A stretch of DNA of 64,000 nt. Origin: Chryseobacterium ginsenosidimutans. GTDB taxonomy: Bacteria > Bacteroidota > Bacteroidia > Flavobacteriales > Weeksellaceae. Shown piece after piece: positions 1 to 8,813 of the stretch. Within the stretch, counting starts at the first letter, position 1. Every line of letters starts with the position of its first letter. The position numbers were made by a program, and so were the translations under genes. Where the stretch lies: assembly GCF_024807225.1 (NCBI RefSeq), contig NZ_JANUCO010000001.1:4588001-4652000 (forward strand), in the 5' to 3' direction. Under the pieces are notes generated by a model. The model was not told where the DNA came from and made no database searches. It was given only the letters and a program-made list of their open reading frames with translations.

Positions 1-2
1 AT

Positions 3-614
3 TTCAAGGCACCGTGGCTTCCCGGAGTTTTCGGAAATCAGGCTGTAAATGGCGCACTTTGGACACTTAAGATAGAAATGTCTTATTATTTCTGCGTTCC
101 GTTGCTTTTTTTACTTTTCGGAAAAAATAATAAATACAGGAACATCAGTTTAATTATCATTTATTTTATATCACTTGCTTATCTTAATTATTTTGAATCA
201 TTAAATAAGATTTCACTTGCAAAACAACTTCCGGGAACGTTGTCTTATTTTATCCCGGGAATGTTGATTTATTTTAATTTTGATAAATTTATTAAACATA
301 AAAATTTATTACTCATCATTGCTGTTGCTACCGTTTGGATCGATTTGTTTTTAAAAATCCAATTATTCTCTCCGATGATGATCGGTATCATTACACTTTA
401 CATTGCATACTCGTTTAAGTTTTTAAATAATTTCGGGAAATACGGAGATTTCACTTATGGGATTTATATCTTCCACTTCCCTATTATCAGGACTTTTACA
501 ACTTTAGGACTGTTTGAACATTACAATCCTTTCTTAATGGCATTTGTCTGTATGTTGGTTGTAATTGCTGTGGGGGTAAGTTCCTGGCATCTTTATGAAA
601 AAAGATTTTTATAA
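3..614 (+). CDS. Acyltransferase family 3 protein, C-terminal part
   Basis: The reading frame is open from base 3, so the gene starts outside the window; the Met at 78 is internal. The first residues contain NGALWTLKIEM, resembling the conserved 'NGxLWTLxxE' segment of membrane acyltransferase family 3 (PF01757), which O-acetylates surface sugars. The rest is a series of hydrophobic segments and ends in YEKRFL, typical of the last helix and tail of this family. It stands directly before a glycosyltransferase, which fits modification of a surface polysaccharide. The substrate cannot be told from sequence. Confidence 0.8.
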   Translation, partial: FKAPWLPGVFGNQAVNGALWTLKIEMSYYFCVPLLFLLFGKNNKYRNISLIIIYFISLAYLNYFESLNKISLAKQLPGTLSYFIPGMLIYFNFDKFIKHKNLLLIIAVATVWIDLFLKIQLFSPMMIGIITLYIAYSFKFLNNFGKYGDFTYGIYIFHFPIIRTFTTLGLFEHYNPFLMAFVCMLVVIAVGVSSWHLYEKRFL

Positions 615-639
615 TTTTAATGATAACTTTGCAGTACGA

Positions 640-1399
640 ATGAAAGAGCTTGTATCCATCATCACTCCGTCTTACAATTCCGCAGAATTTATCGAGGAAA
701 CGATACAGTCTGTTCTTAACCAAACCTATGAAAACTGGGAATGGCTGATTAGCGACGACCGTTCTAAAGATAACACGGTTGAAATCATAAAAAAATATAA
801 CGATCCTAGAATAAAACTGCAGGTTTCTGGAGCAAAACGGAGGCGCCGGAAACGCAAGAAATAAAAGCCTTGAAAGAGCTCAGGGAAGATATATCGCCTT
901 CCTCGACTCCGACGATTTTTGGTATCCCGAATATCTGGAAACAATGACCGGTTATATGCAGGAAAACAATGCCGAACTGGTCTATTGCAACTACTCAAGA
1001 TGCGATGAACACACGATGGAACCGATTTTAAAAGATTTTGAAGCAGATAAAATTGTTACTTTTTCTAATTTGCTTAAAACATGCAGACTTGCTCCGGTTT
1101 CTACCATGTATGACACCAAAAGAGTCGGAAAATTTCTCTTTCCTGTAAAAAGTAAGCGCGAAGATCACGTCATGTGGCTCAATCTGTTAAAAGAAATCCC
1201 AAAAGGATATCCTCTAAAAAAGACCTTGGCAAAATACAGAATGCGCGAAAACAGCGTTTCAAGAAAAAAGCAGAATATTATTAAAGATCAATATTTGGTT
1301 TATAAAGATTTCATGGGGTTTTCAACTTTAAAATCCTTGTATTATACCGGAAATTGGGCAGTAAACGGATTTTTAAAATATTCAAAAATTTTTAATTAA
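640..1399 (+). CDS. Family 2 glycosyltransferase, interrupted by a +1 frameshift
   Basis: The protein begins MKELVSIITPSYNSAEFIEE, the GT-A nucleotide-sugar fold start of GT2 enzymes. The frame then breaks near 824-826, where one T too many (GGTTTC for GGTTC) ends the frame early. Removing it gives a continuous protein of about 252 residues through QNGGAGNARNKSLERAQG and FLDSDDFW, the DxD-type metal-binding motif, to the stop at 1397-1399. I chose the start at 640 because it gives the standard GT2 N-terminus; an ATG 45 bases upstream only adds residues that overlap the previous gene. The role is sugar transfer onto a surface glycan; acceptor unknown. The break is probably a data error (see findings). 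Confidence 0.85.
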
Positions 1400-2025
1400 T
1401 GGAGTATTCAAAAGAATTTAAAGCAGCCTTAAGTGCATTTTCAAATATAGAAAAAGACCGTCTCATTTTCCGACTGTTGAAAAAAGATAAGCTTTTGTCT
1501 AAAAAATTATATTTCGAACTGATCGATCAGGAAACCACTGATAACAAGAGAGATGCAATGGAAGAAATGCTTGCAGAAAAAGTGTTACTGGCTTCAAAAT
1601 ATATTGGAAACCAAAAATATTTTCTGGGAATCGTACGAAAAATAAGTGCCGAAATTACCGAGCATGTAAAAATTACCACCGATAAATTCGGGGAAGTTTC
1701 GCTTAATTTATTGTTGATAAATAAGATTTTAGAATACAATGAAGATCTTAGCCGACAAAGATTTGACAATGTCTACAAGCTTTATCTTTACATCATCAAT
1801 AAAACAGTAAAATCATTAAGTTTAATCAGAAAACTGGATGTCGATTATTGGATGGAACTTGATGAACATTTGGAGAGTCTGGAAGAAAAAATACATAAAA
1901 ACAACTATTTATCAAAACTTTTCATCAACAACGGAATCGATTTTAACTGGTTGACAAGCGATAAAATTCCTGAAAATTTTGATCAGATTATAAAAGATAT
2001 AAAAAGTCAGGGATTTTTAAGATAA
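1399..2025 (+). CDS. Hypothetical cytoplasmic helical protein
   Basis: A 208-residue protein whose ATG overlaps the stop of the preceding glycosyltransferase by one base (TAATG), so the two are probably translationally coupled. It has no signal peptide or membrane segment. It is rich in Lys, Glu, Leu and Ile and looks entirely helical, with no motif I recognise. Its 3' end overlaps the convergent waaA gene by nine bases. The coupling suggests a part in the same surface-glycan unit, but no function can be assigned. Confidence 0.7.
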   Translation: MEYSKEFKAALSAFSNIEKDRLIFRLLKKDKLLSKKLYFELIDQETTDNKRDAMEEMLAEKVLLASKYIGNQKYFLGIVRKISAEITEHVKITTDKFGEVSLNLLLINKILEYNEDLSRQRFDNVYKLYLYIINKTVKSLSLIRKLDVDYWMELDEHLESLEEKIHKNNYLSKLFINNGIDFNWLTSDKIPENFDQIIKDIKSQGFLR

Positions 2026-3246
2026 AATCTTTTTGATAATTAATTCTGTAGAATCGGGCTTTTCGGTGACAAATTTTTCCGCATTTTCAGACATTGCCTG
2101 AAGCGAATCTTCATTATTCATTAAAAACATTACAAAATCTGCAGCTAAACCGGCATTTTCAAAAGATCTTCCGCCATCAACGGAAATCAATTCATCTGCT
2201 TCCGGATTTTTCCTGTATTGATTTCCAAAAATTACAGGAACTCCAAAAGTCGCCGCTTCCAGAATATTGTGCAGTCCTGCATCATGAAAACCACCGCCAA
2301 CAACGGCAATATCTGCATAAGAATATAATTTTGAAAGCAAACCGATACTGTCGATAATTAAAACTCTGGATTCAGAATTCTTACCTGAATGATTAATTTC
2401 GCTATATAAAATTGCATCGAAAAATAATTGTGTTAAATGCGGCACTCTTTTCAAATCGTGAGGCGCAATAATTAATTTTCCGTACGGATTTCCGCGCAAA
2501 ATATCTTCTGCTATTTTTTCTTCAGCGTGCCACGAACTTCCAAAAACAATCGCTTTATCTTCTCCAATAAAATCTTTGATGAAATCTACGTGATTGTCAC
2601 GATTTCTAAGATATTTTACACGATCAAATCTGGTATCTCCCGTTACGGAAGACTTCGTTAAACCCACACTTTTTGCCAACGCAAAAGACATTTCGGTCTG
2701 ATGAAAAAACCAGTCGATATTCTTTTGCAACTGCTTGACAAACCATTTTCCATAAGAAGTAAAAAACGACTGACTCTCGTAAAACAAAGCCGAAATCACA
2801 TAGGTTTTTGCTCCTTTATTTTTTAATTCTGCTAAGAGATTATACCAATAATCATATTTCACCGTAAAAAATAGTTCAACAGAAAACTGCGCTACAAATT
2901 CTTTTACATAAGATTTCTTATCAAAAGGTAGATAACAGATTACATCTGCGATATTTTTCTTTTTAATAACATTCTCATAACCCGATGGAGAAAAGAAAGT
3001 AACCAGAATTTTATGGTTTGGAAACTTCTCTTTTAGCTGTTCTAAAACGGGCAATCCTTGTTCATATTCCCCCAAACTTGCAGCATGCATCCACATTACT
3101 TTATCAGATTTTGAGAAGGCAGATTTCACCTTTTGCAAAGATTCTTTTCTTCCTTCAACGCCTTTTTTAGTTTTATCATTAAATAACGAAAAAACCTTCA
3201 TTCCGAAGATCAGTACATTGATGAATATGTGGTAGAGAAAAGCCAT
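2017..3246 (-). CDS. waaA: 3-deoxy-D-manno-octulosonic acid (Kdo) transferase
   Basis: A 409-residue protein of normal length for WaaA/KdtA, which transfers Kdo from CMP-Kdo to the lipid A precursor at the inner face of the cytoplasmic membrane. An N-terminal hydrophobic anchor is followed by MHAASLGEYEQG near residues 53-64, the family signature with the catalytic Glu near residue 60. The C-terminal half has a GT-B donor domain with GGGFHDAGLHNILEAA and FGVPVIFGNQYRKNPEA, the usual WaaA C-terminal motifs. It overlaps the convergent gene on the right by nine bases and is followed upstream by a cupin gene in the same orientation. Confidence 0.95.
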   Translation of the reverse strand: MAFLYHIFINVLIFGMKVFSLFNDKTKKGVEGRKESLQKVKSAFSKSDKVMWMHAASLGEYEQGLPVLEQLKEKFPNHKILVTFFSPSGYENVIKKKNIADVICYLPFDKKSYVKEFVAQFSVELFFTVKYDYWYNLLAELKNKGAKTYVISALFYESQSFFTSYGKWFVKQLQKNIDWFFHQTEMSFALAKSVGLTKSSVTGDTRFDRVKYLRNRDNHVDFIKDFIGEDKAIVFGSSWHAEEKIAEDILRGNPYGKLIIAPHDLKRVPHLTQLFFDAILYSEINHSGKNSESRVLIIDSIGLLSKLYSYADIAVVGGGFHDAGLHNILEAATFGVPVIFGNQYRKNPEADELISVDGGRSFENAGLAADFVMFLMNNEDSLQAMSENAEKFVTEKPDSTELIIKKILS

Positions 3247-3258
3247 TTTTAATTTGTT

Positions 3259-3597
3259 TTAAATTTCTATTCTATCGTTATCAGTGGAAGGATTTGAAAT
3301 AACTAAAAACTCCAGATCTTCTTCTGATTCATTAGAAATATAATGTTTTGATTTTGGTAAAATAGAAATACTTTCACCTGTTTTTACAGAGAATTTTTCT
3401 TCGTCAATATAGAAAACAGCTTCCCCTTTTAAAATATAAAAAAACTGTTCTGCATACTCATGAAAGTGGAGTTTTTCAGAAGTTCCTGAAGGCATTATTT
3501 CCTGTTTAACAGAAAGGTTTTCGGAAGCTTTCAAAATCCAACTATCACAATTGTTTCCCCAAATATAATGCTCAGAATTATTTTTAGATCTAATCAT
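3259..3597 (-). CDS. Small cupin-domain protein
   Basis: 112 residues with a single cupin fold. The motif HFHEYAEQFFYILKGEAVF supplies the first His/Glu metal-binding set, and the second motif lies near PKSKHYISN. Such single-domain cupins bind small ligands or act as epimerases or dioxygenases, and the substrate cannot be read here. The start overlaps the stop of the DUF1648 gene by four bases (ATGA), so they are co-transcribed; waaA follows 12 bases downstream. Confidence 0.8.
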   Translation of the reverse strand: MIRSKNNSEHYIWGNNCDSWILKASENLSVKQEIMPSGTSEKLHFHEYAEQFFYILKGEAVFYIDEEKFSVKTGESISILPKSKHYISNESEEDLEFLVISNPSTDNDRIEI

Positions 3598-4061
3598 TTG
3601 AATTGTGCTGTAATTATCAGAACAAACATTACACTTCCCAAAACCGACAAAATAGCCGTTGTCATTGCAACTCTCGGTTTTGCATTCTCATCAAACGCGT
3701 ATCGGAACATATAGTCCTGACTGTTTAAAAAAATCAATGTAATTAAAGTATAGAGCCATCTGATGAAAATTTTCATGATAAGAAATTGTGCCCATTCATT
3801 CTCTTTTGTGATTTTCACAGGAAAATTTGAAGACTCAGGATCTCTTACCGTAAAAGCAAAAAGAATAAAAAATGCAGTCGCCAGAACGGGCATTAAAAAA
3901 GAGTATTTTTTGCTCCCAAAACTATCTGCCTTACCGTCGAAATCAAAATGAACAGGAATCGTCTGAGGCAAATTTTTATAGTATTTCACAGTAAACCACC
4001 ACAAAAAAACAAGCAATCCAAAATTTAAAACATCGAAAATTGTGAAGAGAACATTCTCCAT
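3594..4061 (-). CDS. DUF1648 membrane protein
   Basis: 155 residues with four predicted membrane segments. The stretch LPQTIPVHFDFDGKADSFGS after the first helix is the hallmark of DUF1648 (PF07853), found in SdpI-like immunity and membrane proteins. Function is unknown. It forms a run with the NlpC/P60 peptidase gene upstream (17-base gap) and the cupin gene downstream (four-base overlap). Confidence 0.8.
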   Translation of the reverse strand: MENVLFTIFDVLNFGLLVFLWWFTVKYYKNLPQTIPVHFDFDGKADSFGSKKYSFLMPVLATAFFILFAFTVRDPESSNFPVKITKENEWAQFLIMKIFIRWLYTLITLIFLNSQDYMFRYAFDENAKPRVAMTTAILSVLGSVMFVLIITAQFK

Positions 4062-4078
4062 TTCAGATTAATTTAAAA

Positions 4079-4795
4079 TTACAACACGTTTTTTATGACT
4101 CTCAGTTTATGAGTATGCTTATTCATTTCTTTATTGAAAATCCCTGTAGAATCCAGCGTATCAATCCTCACTTTTCCTGAAGCATGAATAATTCTCTGAT
4201 TATCCAGCATAATTCCAACATGAATGATTTTCCCTTCCGGATTTTCAAAAAAAGCTAAATCTCCGGGCTGGCTTTCTTCAACAAAAGTTAATGACTCACC
4301 AATTTCAACCTGTTGAGAAGCATCTCTCGGTAATTTTATGTTGTGGATTTTGTAAACCAATTGGGTGAAACCAGAACAGTCAACTGCAAAAAAGCTTTTT
4401 CCTCCCCACAAATAAGGGACATTTATAAATTCTTTTGCCGTTAAAGCAATACTTTCACGCAGGTCATGACTTCTTCTGGAAGCTACAGCAGGAAATTCTA
4501 CCTCCGAACCCATTGAAAGCAATGTTTTGCCATCGTTCATAATCACGGAAGAAAAATCTTCAGTGACCACCGTAACTTTTCGTTTTACAAAATCTTCGTC
4601 TGTTACAGGCTTTAGCTGTTTGGTATCCATCCATCCTTCATAGCCGTCGTAGTGCATTTTTATTTTAGTCCAGTTTTTATTTACTTCTAAAATATCTGCA
4701 CTTTCGCCAAACAATATTTCCGTGACAATTTCCGCTTTGTCGGAACCTTCCGCACGAACGGGCGCTACTGTAACATTACAAATTCCTTTATTCAT
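4079..4795 (-). CDS. NlpC/P60 family cysteine peptidase with SH3 domain
   Basis: 238 residues. An N-terminal bacterial SH3-like region (about residues 5-65, ending DGYEGWMDTKQL) precedes an NlpC/P60 domain from about residue 115. The catalytic Cys lies in AVDCSGFTQLVY (Cys140), the His in IHVGIML (His202), with a further His in IHASG (His214). Proteins of this layout cut peptidoglycan stem peptides, commonly the gamma-D-Glu to diamino acid bond, in cell-wall turnover or muropeptide recycling. No classical signal peptide is visible, which favours a recycling role in the cytoplasm; that is inference. Confidence 0.85.
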   Translation of the reverse strand: MNKGICNVTVAPVRAEGSDKAEIVTEILFGESADILEVNKNWTKIKMHYDGYEGWMDTKQLKPVTDEDFVKRKVTVVTEDFSSVIMNDGKTLLSMGSEVEFPAVASRRSHDLRESIALTAKEFINVPYLWGGKSFFAVDCSGFTQLVYKIHNIKLPRDASQQVEIGESLTFVEESQPGDLAFFENPEGKIIHVGIMLDNQRIIHASGKVRIDTLDSTGIFNKEMNKHTHKLRVIKNVL

Positions 4796-4805
4796 TAACT
4801 CTGAA

Positions 4806-4876
4806 TTTAAAGATTAAATAATTAAAAATTAAAAAATTACGGTCTGTAAAATCTTTTAATGTCTTAATCTTTGAAT
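4806..4876. repeat. AT-rich imperfect inverted repeat
   Basis: The spacer between the O-methyltransferase and peptidase genes carries AAAGATTAA near its left end and TTAATCTTT near its right end, with further AT-rich complementarity between. It could form a weak stem-loop. It has no long T-run, so it is not a convincing terminator. Confidence 0.4.
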
Positions 4877-4883
4877 ATTTTAA

Positions 4884-5531
4884 TTACTTTCTACGAAGAA
4901 AGTTTAGTCCGTCTCGCAAAGGTAAAATAAGATTTTCAAAATCATCATCTTTTGCGATCAAATCATTTAATTCCTTGATAATCTGTGTAGATTTCTGCTT
5001 CGGATTTTCTTCCAGCACTTTTCCGTACCAGAGAACATTGTCGAACATTACTACAGATCCTGATTTTGTTCTCGGCTTAATCAACCTAAAATATTCGGCA
5101 TAATTTTCCTTGTCTGCATCAATAAAAACAAGATCGAAAACCTCATCGGTTTCTCTTAAAAATTCTTTTGCATCCTGAAGCTTAAAATCTATTTGATTTG
5201 AATATTCGCTTTCTGCAAAATATTTTTTGGGTAAATAAGCTAAATCCTCATTCACATCTAGCGTTGTTATTTTTCCGTCTTTTGCCAAACCTGTCGTTAA
5301 ACAAAGTGTGGCATATCCTGTAAAAGTTCCGATTTCAAGAATATTTTTCGGCTGCATCATCTGAGAGATTATCGTTAATAATCTTCCCTGCTGATAACCG
5401 GAAATCATGTGTGGCTGTGTTGTTTTCTGATACGTTTCCCTTCTCAGTTTTCTCAGAATTTCGGGTTCTGAGGAAGCATGCGTTTCCAGATACCTGTCCA
5501 TTTCAGGATTAGTTTCTTCAAAAAAGCTCAT
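4884..5531 (-). CDS. Class I SAM-dependent O-methyltransferase
   Basis: 215 residues, the usual size for the catechol/caffeoyl-CoA type O-methyltransferase family (PF01596). The SAM-binding loop is LEIGTFTGYATLCL and the acidic metal/SAM segment is DLVFIDADKENYAEYF, followed by FDNVLWYGKV. It would methylate a hydroxyl of a small molecule; the natural substrate in Bacteroidota is unknown. It is transcribed leftward and separated from the peptidase gene by 88 bases. Confidence 0.9.
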   Translation of the reverse strand: MSFFEETNPEMDRYLETHASSEPEILRKLRRETYQKTTQPHMISGYQQGRLLTIISQMMQPKNILEIGTFTGYATLCLTTGLAKDGKITTLDVNEDLAYLPKKYFAESEYSNQIDFKLQDAKEFLRETDEVFDLVFIDADKENYAEYFRLIKPRTKSGSVVMFDNVLWYGKVLEENPKQKSTQIIKELNDLIAKDDDFENLILPLRDGLNFLRRK

Positions 5532-5628
5532 TCTACAATTTTTTGGTATTCAAATTTACTTAAATATAAGGAAAAAGCCTGAGAAATCCTAAACATTCTA
5601 GGACATGGGGAAATCCACATATCAATTA

Positions 5629-5642
5629 CCGTAAAAATACGG
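5629..5642. promoter_or_regulatory. Palindrome upstream of a small ORF, possible operator
   Basis: The 14-base element CCGTAAAAATACGG has five-base inverted arms. It sits 25 bases before a TACCTTTG promoter element and 67 bases before a 51-codon ORF. Position and symmetry suit a dimeric regulator, but the protein that would bind is unknown. Confidence 0.4.
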
Positions 5643-5666
5643 ATAGCGCACCCTCACCAATTGCTC

Positions 5667-5674
5667 TACCTTTG
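5667..5674 (+). promoter_or_regulatory. Promoter -7 element (TACCTTTG)
   Basis: Matches the Bacteroidota housekeeping -7 consensus TAnnTTTG, 34 bases before the start of the 51-codon ORF. No TTG is seen at the expected -33 distance, which would fit a promoter that needs an activator. Confidence 0.5.
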
Positions 5675-5708
5675 CAAAGAAGGGTAAAAACACCAAGAAA
5701 AAATCAAA

Positions 5709-5864
5709 ATGAATGTCGGGGGAAAACTAATTAACAAGGAGAATCAGAAGACCGCTGTATCGCAAGGTAAGGCGGATTCTTCGTTACAAAAAACTAAGCC
5801 TGAAATATCCAATTCATTTTTTCAAAGAATTATTTTATTGTTGAAAAAAGAAGAACTTATTTGA
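5709..5864 (+). CDS. Hypothetical 51-residue protein
   Basis: An ATG ORF of 52 codons including stop, lying alone between two leftward genes. It has a polar, Gln/Lys/Ser-rich first half and a hydrophobic-basic tail (FFQRIILLLKKEELI) that could form an amphipathic helix. A TAnnTTTG element and a palindrome lie upstream, and a strong hairpin with a T-run follows two bases after the stop. This complete transcription unit argues that it is expressed. No family recognised. Confidence 0.55.
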   Translation: MNVGGKLINKENQKTAVSQGKADSSLQKTKPEISNSFFQRIILLLKKEELI

Positions 5865-5865
5865 T

Positions 5866-5903
5866 TAAAAAAAAGATCCCGAATTGCTTCAGGATCTTTT
5901 TTT
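5866..5903. terminator. Bidirectional terminator
   Basis: A GATCC...GGATC stem with an extension GAA...TTC, flanked by an A-run on the left and a T-run on the right. It can serve both the small rightward ORF and the leftward OmpA-like gene. Confidence 0.8.
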
Positions 5904-5928
5904 ATATTGATTGAATGATGTTTTTAAA

Positions 5929-6762
5929 TTATTTCTTTGGCGTGATATCCATCAATTTCATGAATTCATCAAGCTTAGGCATAATGATGATCTCTGTTCT
6001 TCTGTTTTCAGCTCTTCCAGAAACGCTCATGTTTGTCGCTTTAGGATTGTACTCAGAACGTCCACCCGCTGTAATTCTAGCCGGATCAACACCGAATTGA
6101 GTCTGTAAGATTTTAGCTACCGCTGTACCTCTTAAAGCAGAAAGATCCCAGTTGTCTCTTGGTAAAGTAGCAGATGCTAATGCAGCGTTATCTGTGTTAC
6201 CTTCGATCAATACAGAATATTTATCGTAATCGTTGATTACTTTAGCTACTTTTCCTAGCACTTCCTGAGCTGCAGGAAGAATATTGAAGTCACCTGTTTT
6301 GTACAACATTTTATCTGAAAGTGAGATCATTACAACTCCTTTCAATACTTTCACCTGAACGTCTCCGTCCGTTACGTTATCCAAAGATCTTTTTAACTTG
6401 TTTGACAAAGCCAGATTCAAGCTGTCGTTTTTAGCATTGCTAGAAATCAACTGTTTGATATAAGAATTAGAAGAATTGATCTCTCCTACCAATTTATCGA
6501 TATTTGCAGAGCTTTTCCCTGTATTTGCAAGACATGCATCCAGTGAAGATTTTAAAGCATCGTGCTGACTTTTCAGTAAATTATTTTCACTTGACAAAGC
6601 AGAGTTACTAGATTTCAATTCTTGAATTTCTCTTTGTCTTTCCCCTACATTTTCAATACATTGCTTATAATTTGAACTTAAAGCATCGTACTGTTTTTTG
6701 CTGATACAAGAAGTCATTCCCAGCGCCATTGCAGAAACTGCTAAGATTTTAAAAATTTTCAT
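5929..6762 (-). CDS. OmpA family lipoprotein
   Basis: 277 residues. The signal peptide ends in a lipobox (GMTSC, Cys near 19), so the protein is anchored by lipid, probably in the outer membrane. Residues about 30-110 are a Leu/Ser/Asn-rich coiled coil. The C-terminal OmpA domain follows with LIEGNTDN, LSALRGTAVAKIL, ITAGGRSEYNP and GRAENRRTEIII, the peptidoglycan-binding motifs. It is likely to link outer membrane and cell wall, as in Pal or MotB-like proteins. Confidence 0.9.
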   Translation of the reverse strand: MKIFKILAVSAMALGMTSCISKKQYDALSSNYKQCIENVGERQREIQELKSSNSALSSENNLLKSQHDALKSSLDACLANTGKSSANIDKLVGEINSSNSYIKQLISSNAKNDSLNLALSNKLKRSLDNVTDGDVQVKVLKGVVMISLSDKMLYKTGDFNILPAAQEVLGKVAKVINDYDKYSVLIEGNTDNAALASATLPRDNWDLSALRGTAVAKILQTQFGVDPARITAGGRSEYNPKATNMSVSGRAENRRTEIIIMPKLDEFMKLMDITPKK

Positions 6763-6783
6763 AAATAATCATTTTTAGACGGT

Positions 6784-6791
6784 CAAAGGTA
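6784..6791 (-). promoter_or_regulatory. Promoter -7 element for the OmpA-like gene
   Basis: Read on the minus strand this is TACCTTTG, a TAnnTTTG match 22 bases before the OmpA-like start codon. No clear TTG at -33. Confidence 0.6.
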
Positions 6792-6817
6792 GGAAAATTC
6801 ATTTTAATTATATGGCT

Positions 6818-6825
6818 TATCTTTG
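6818..6825 (+). promoter_or_regulatory. Promoter -7 element for tilS
   Basis: TATCTTTG, a TAnnTTTG match 22 bases before the ATG at 6848. It lies inside the extra N-terminal codons that a start at 6812 would give, and so supports the downstream start. Confidence 0.65.
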
Positions 6826-6847
6826 TACAAAGAAATCCTCAACGCAG

Positions 6848-8197
6848 ATGTTGACAACATTAGACTTTAAAAATCAATTAGAAAATCTTGTTCGTTTTCC
6901 CGAAAACCACCCCTATCTTTTGGCAGTGAGCGGCGGTGCCGACTCTATGGTTTTGGCTCATATTTTTAAAGAGTTACGAGATTCTAAGTTCGGGACTCAG
7001 GATGAGAATTTTGAGTTTCAGGTTGCTCATATTAATTATAAACTTCGTGGAGAAGATTCTGATCTGGATCAAAAAGTGGTTCAGGATTTCTGTGAAAAGC
7101 ATCATATTAAATTTCATTTATATAAAGTTTCAGAGAAAGATAAAAAGCCGGAAAATTCAATTCAGCTTTGGGCGAGAGAATTGAGATATACTTTTTTTAA
7201 ACAAATTCAGGAAAAGGAAAATCTAGAATTTCTGGTAACCGCTCATCATTTGAACGACCAACTGGAAACTTTTATCATTAATCTTTCCAAAGCATCCGGA
7301 ATTAATGGCTTGAGTGGAATTCCGGCGAATGATAATAAAATTTTAAGACCTCTTTTAAATTTCACAAAAGAAGAAATCTACGAATTCGCAAAAGAAAACA
7401 AAATTGAATACCGTGAAGATCTTTCCAACAAAAAAAGTGATTATTTAAGGAATAAAATCCGAAACGAAATTGTTCCTAAATTGTTGGAAACAAACGATCA
7501 TTTTCTTGAAAATTTTAAGAAAAGCTCTTTTTATTTAAATCAGACCAAAGATTTTGTTCAAGATCAAATCAAAGAAATAGAAAATAAGCTTTCGATATTT
7601 AACAATGACCATAAAATCTTATCCAAAGAGAAGCTTGATCAGGAAAGTGATTTTGTAAAGTTTGAGATTTTAAAAAAGTACGGGTTTCATCAGGAAGAAG
7701 AAATCCCTAAAATTTTCACCGCTGAAAACGGAAAAAAATTTATCTCTAAGGATTTTGAACTCTGGATCAACAGAAATGAATTGGTTTTTAAGGATAGAAA
7801 AATTGACGCTACAGACACAAAAGAACCAAAGGAAATTATTCTCTCTATTAATAAAAATCGGGAAATTATTTTCTCTGCCGATTTTAAATCTCTACATTTC
7901 AACTTTCCAACATGGCAATTAGATGAAGAAAAACTGTCTCTTCCGCTAAAATTAAGAAGAAAAAAAGAAGGTGATCTATTTTCTCCGACAGGAATGAAGG
8001 GAACGAAAAAAGTTTCTAAATTTTTGAGAGATGAGAAATTATCAAGCATAGAAAAGGAAAAAATCTGGCTTTTATGTGATGCAGAAGATCAAGTTTTAGG
8101 CGTACTTCCTTATAGGCAAGACCGCAGATTTTTGGCTGATGAAGGGACAACAAAATTCCTAAAAACAATATGGACAGAAGAACAACAAACATTCTAG
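6848..8197 (+). CDS. tilS: tRNA(Ile)-lysidine synthase
   Basis: A 449-residue enzyme that joins lysine to C34 of the CAU-anticodon tRNA(Ile), changing its decoding to AUA. The PP-loop ATP pyrophosphatase motif AVSGGADSM lies near residue 27, followed by AHINYKLRGEDSD and HHLNDQLETF, all TilS signatures. The C-terminal domain contains LPLKLRRKKEGD and GTKKVSKFLRDEK, typical of the TilS substrate-specificity domain. I place the start at 6848 rather than 6812 because a promoter element overlaps the upstream codons. The 3' end overlaps the sigma-factor gene by 28 bases. Confidence 0.93.
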   Translation: MLTTLDFKNQLENLVRFPENHPYLLAVSGGADSMVLAHIFKELRDSKFGTQDENFEFQVAHINYKLRGEDSDLDQKVVQDFCEKHHIKFHLYKVSEKDKKPENSIQLWARELRYTFFKQIQEKENLEFLVTAHHLNDQLETFIINLSKASGINGLSGIPANDNKILRPLLNFTKEEIYEFAKENKIEYREDLSNKKSDYLRNKIRNEIVPKLLETNDHFLENFKKSSFYLNQTKDFVQDQIKEIENKLSIFNNDHKILSKEKLDQESDFVKFEILKKYGFHQEEEIPKIFTAENGKKFISKDFELWINRNELVFKDRKIDATDTKEPKEIILSINKNREIIFSADFKSLHFNFPTWQLDEEKLSLPLKLRRKKEGDLFSPTGMKGTKKVSKFLRDEKLSSIEKEKIWLLCDAEDQVLGVLPYRQDRRFLADEGTTKFLKTIWTEEQQTF

Positions 8198-8725
8198 CAA
8201 TAGATGATTTCAAGAAAAACAGTAATATAGCTTTTGCCATTTTATATCAAAAATACTTTGTATACTCCAAGAAATTCATTCTCAACAACAGTGGAAGCCT
8301 GGAAGATGCCGAAGATATTTTTCAGGACGCATTAGTAGTCTTGTACGAAAAATTATGTGCCGACGACTTCAAAGCACATACCTGTCTTGGGAATTATGTT
8401 TCAGGGATTTCTAAAAATCTATGGCTGAAAAAACTTAGGAATAAAGAATTCCTCCTTGAAATTCCGGAAAATTATTATGCTTCTCATCAAGAAGAGATCA
8501 ATTTGGCAATTGAGAACGAAAGAGATTATTGGGATAAGCTAAACGGATACATCAGTTTCTATTTCGTCACATTGCAAAAATTTAATTCAGGATATTTTTA
8601 TGAAAAATAAAAGTATTGAAGAAATTCAGACCAAATATCAATATTCCAGCAAACATAATGCGCAAAATCAGAAGCATAAATGTGTCGAGCAAATTCGAAA
8701 AATTAAAAATAGTGATAATTTTTAA
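8170..8725 (+). CDS. RNA polymerase sigma factor, sigma-70/ECF-like, interrupted by a +1 frameshift
   Basis: Region 2 is seen in FAILYQKYF and GSLEDAEDIFQDALVVLYEK, the sigma-70 core-binding and -10 recognition part. Near 8556-8558 an extra T (CAGTTTCT for CAGTTCT) breaks the frame. Without it the protein runs on for about 185 residues through a C-terminal helix-turn-helix (KNKSIEEIQTKYQYSS) and KCVEQIRKIKNSDNF to the stop at 8723-8725. It overlaps tilS. No anti-sigma gene is next to it. The break is probably a data error. Confidence 0.8.
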
Positions 8726-8813
8726 CCTTAAAAATCAATCACTTATAAATTACTTACAAAAACTCGGGTGATTTTTTTTCTTTTTTGGGACTTCATAGTA
8801 AGTACTCAATATT

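Noticed and set aside
6812..6847. An upstream start for tilS at 6812
   Set aside because: A TATCTTTG promoter element lies within these codons, and the start at 6848 gives a normal TilS N-terminus.
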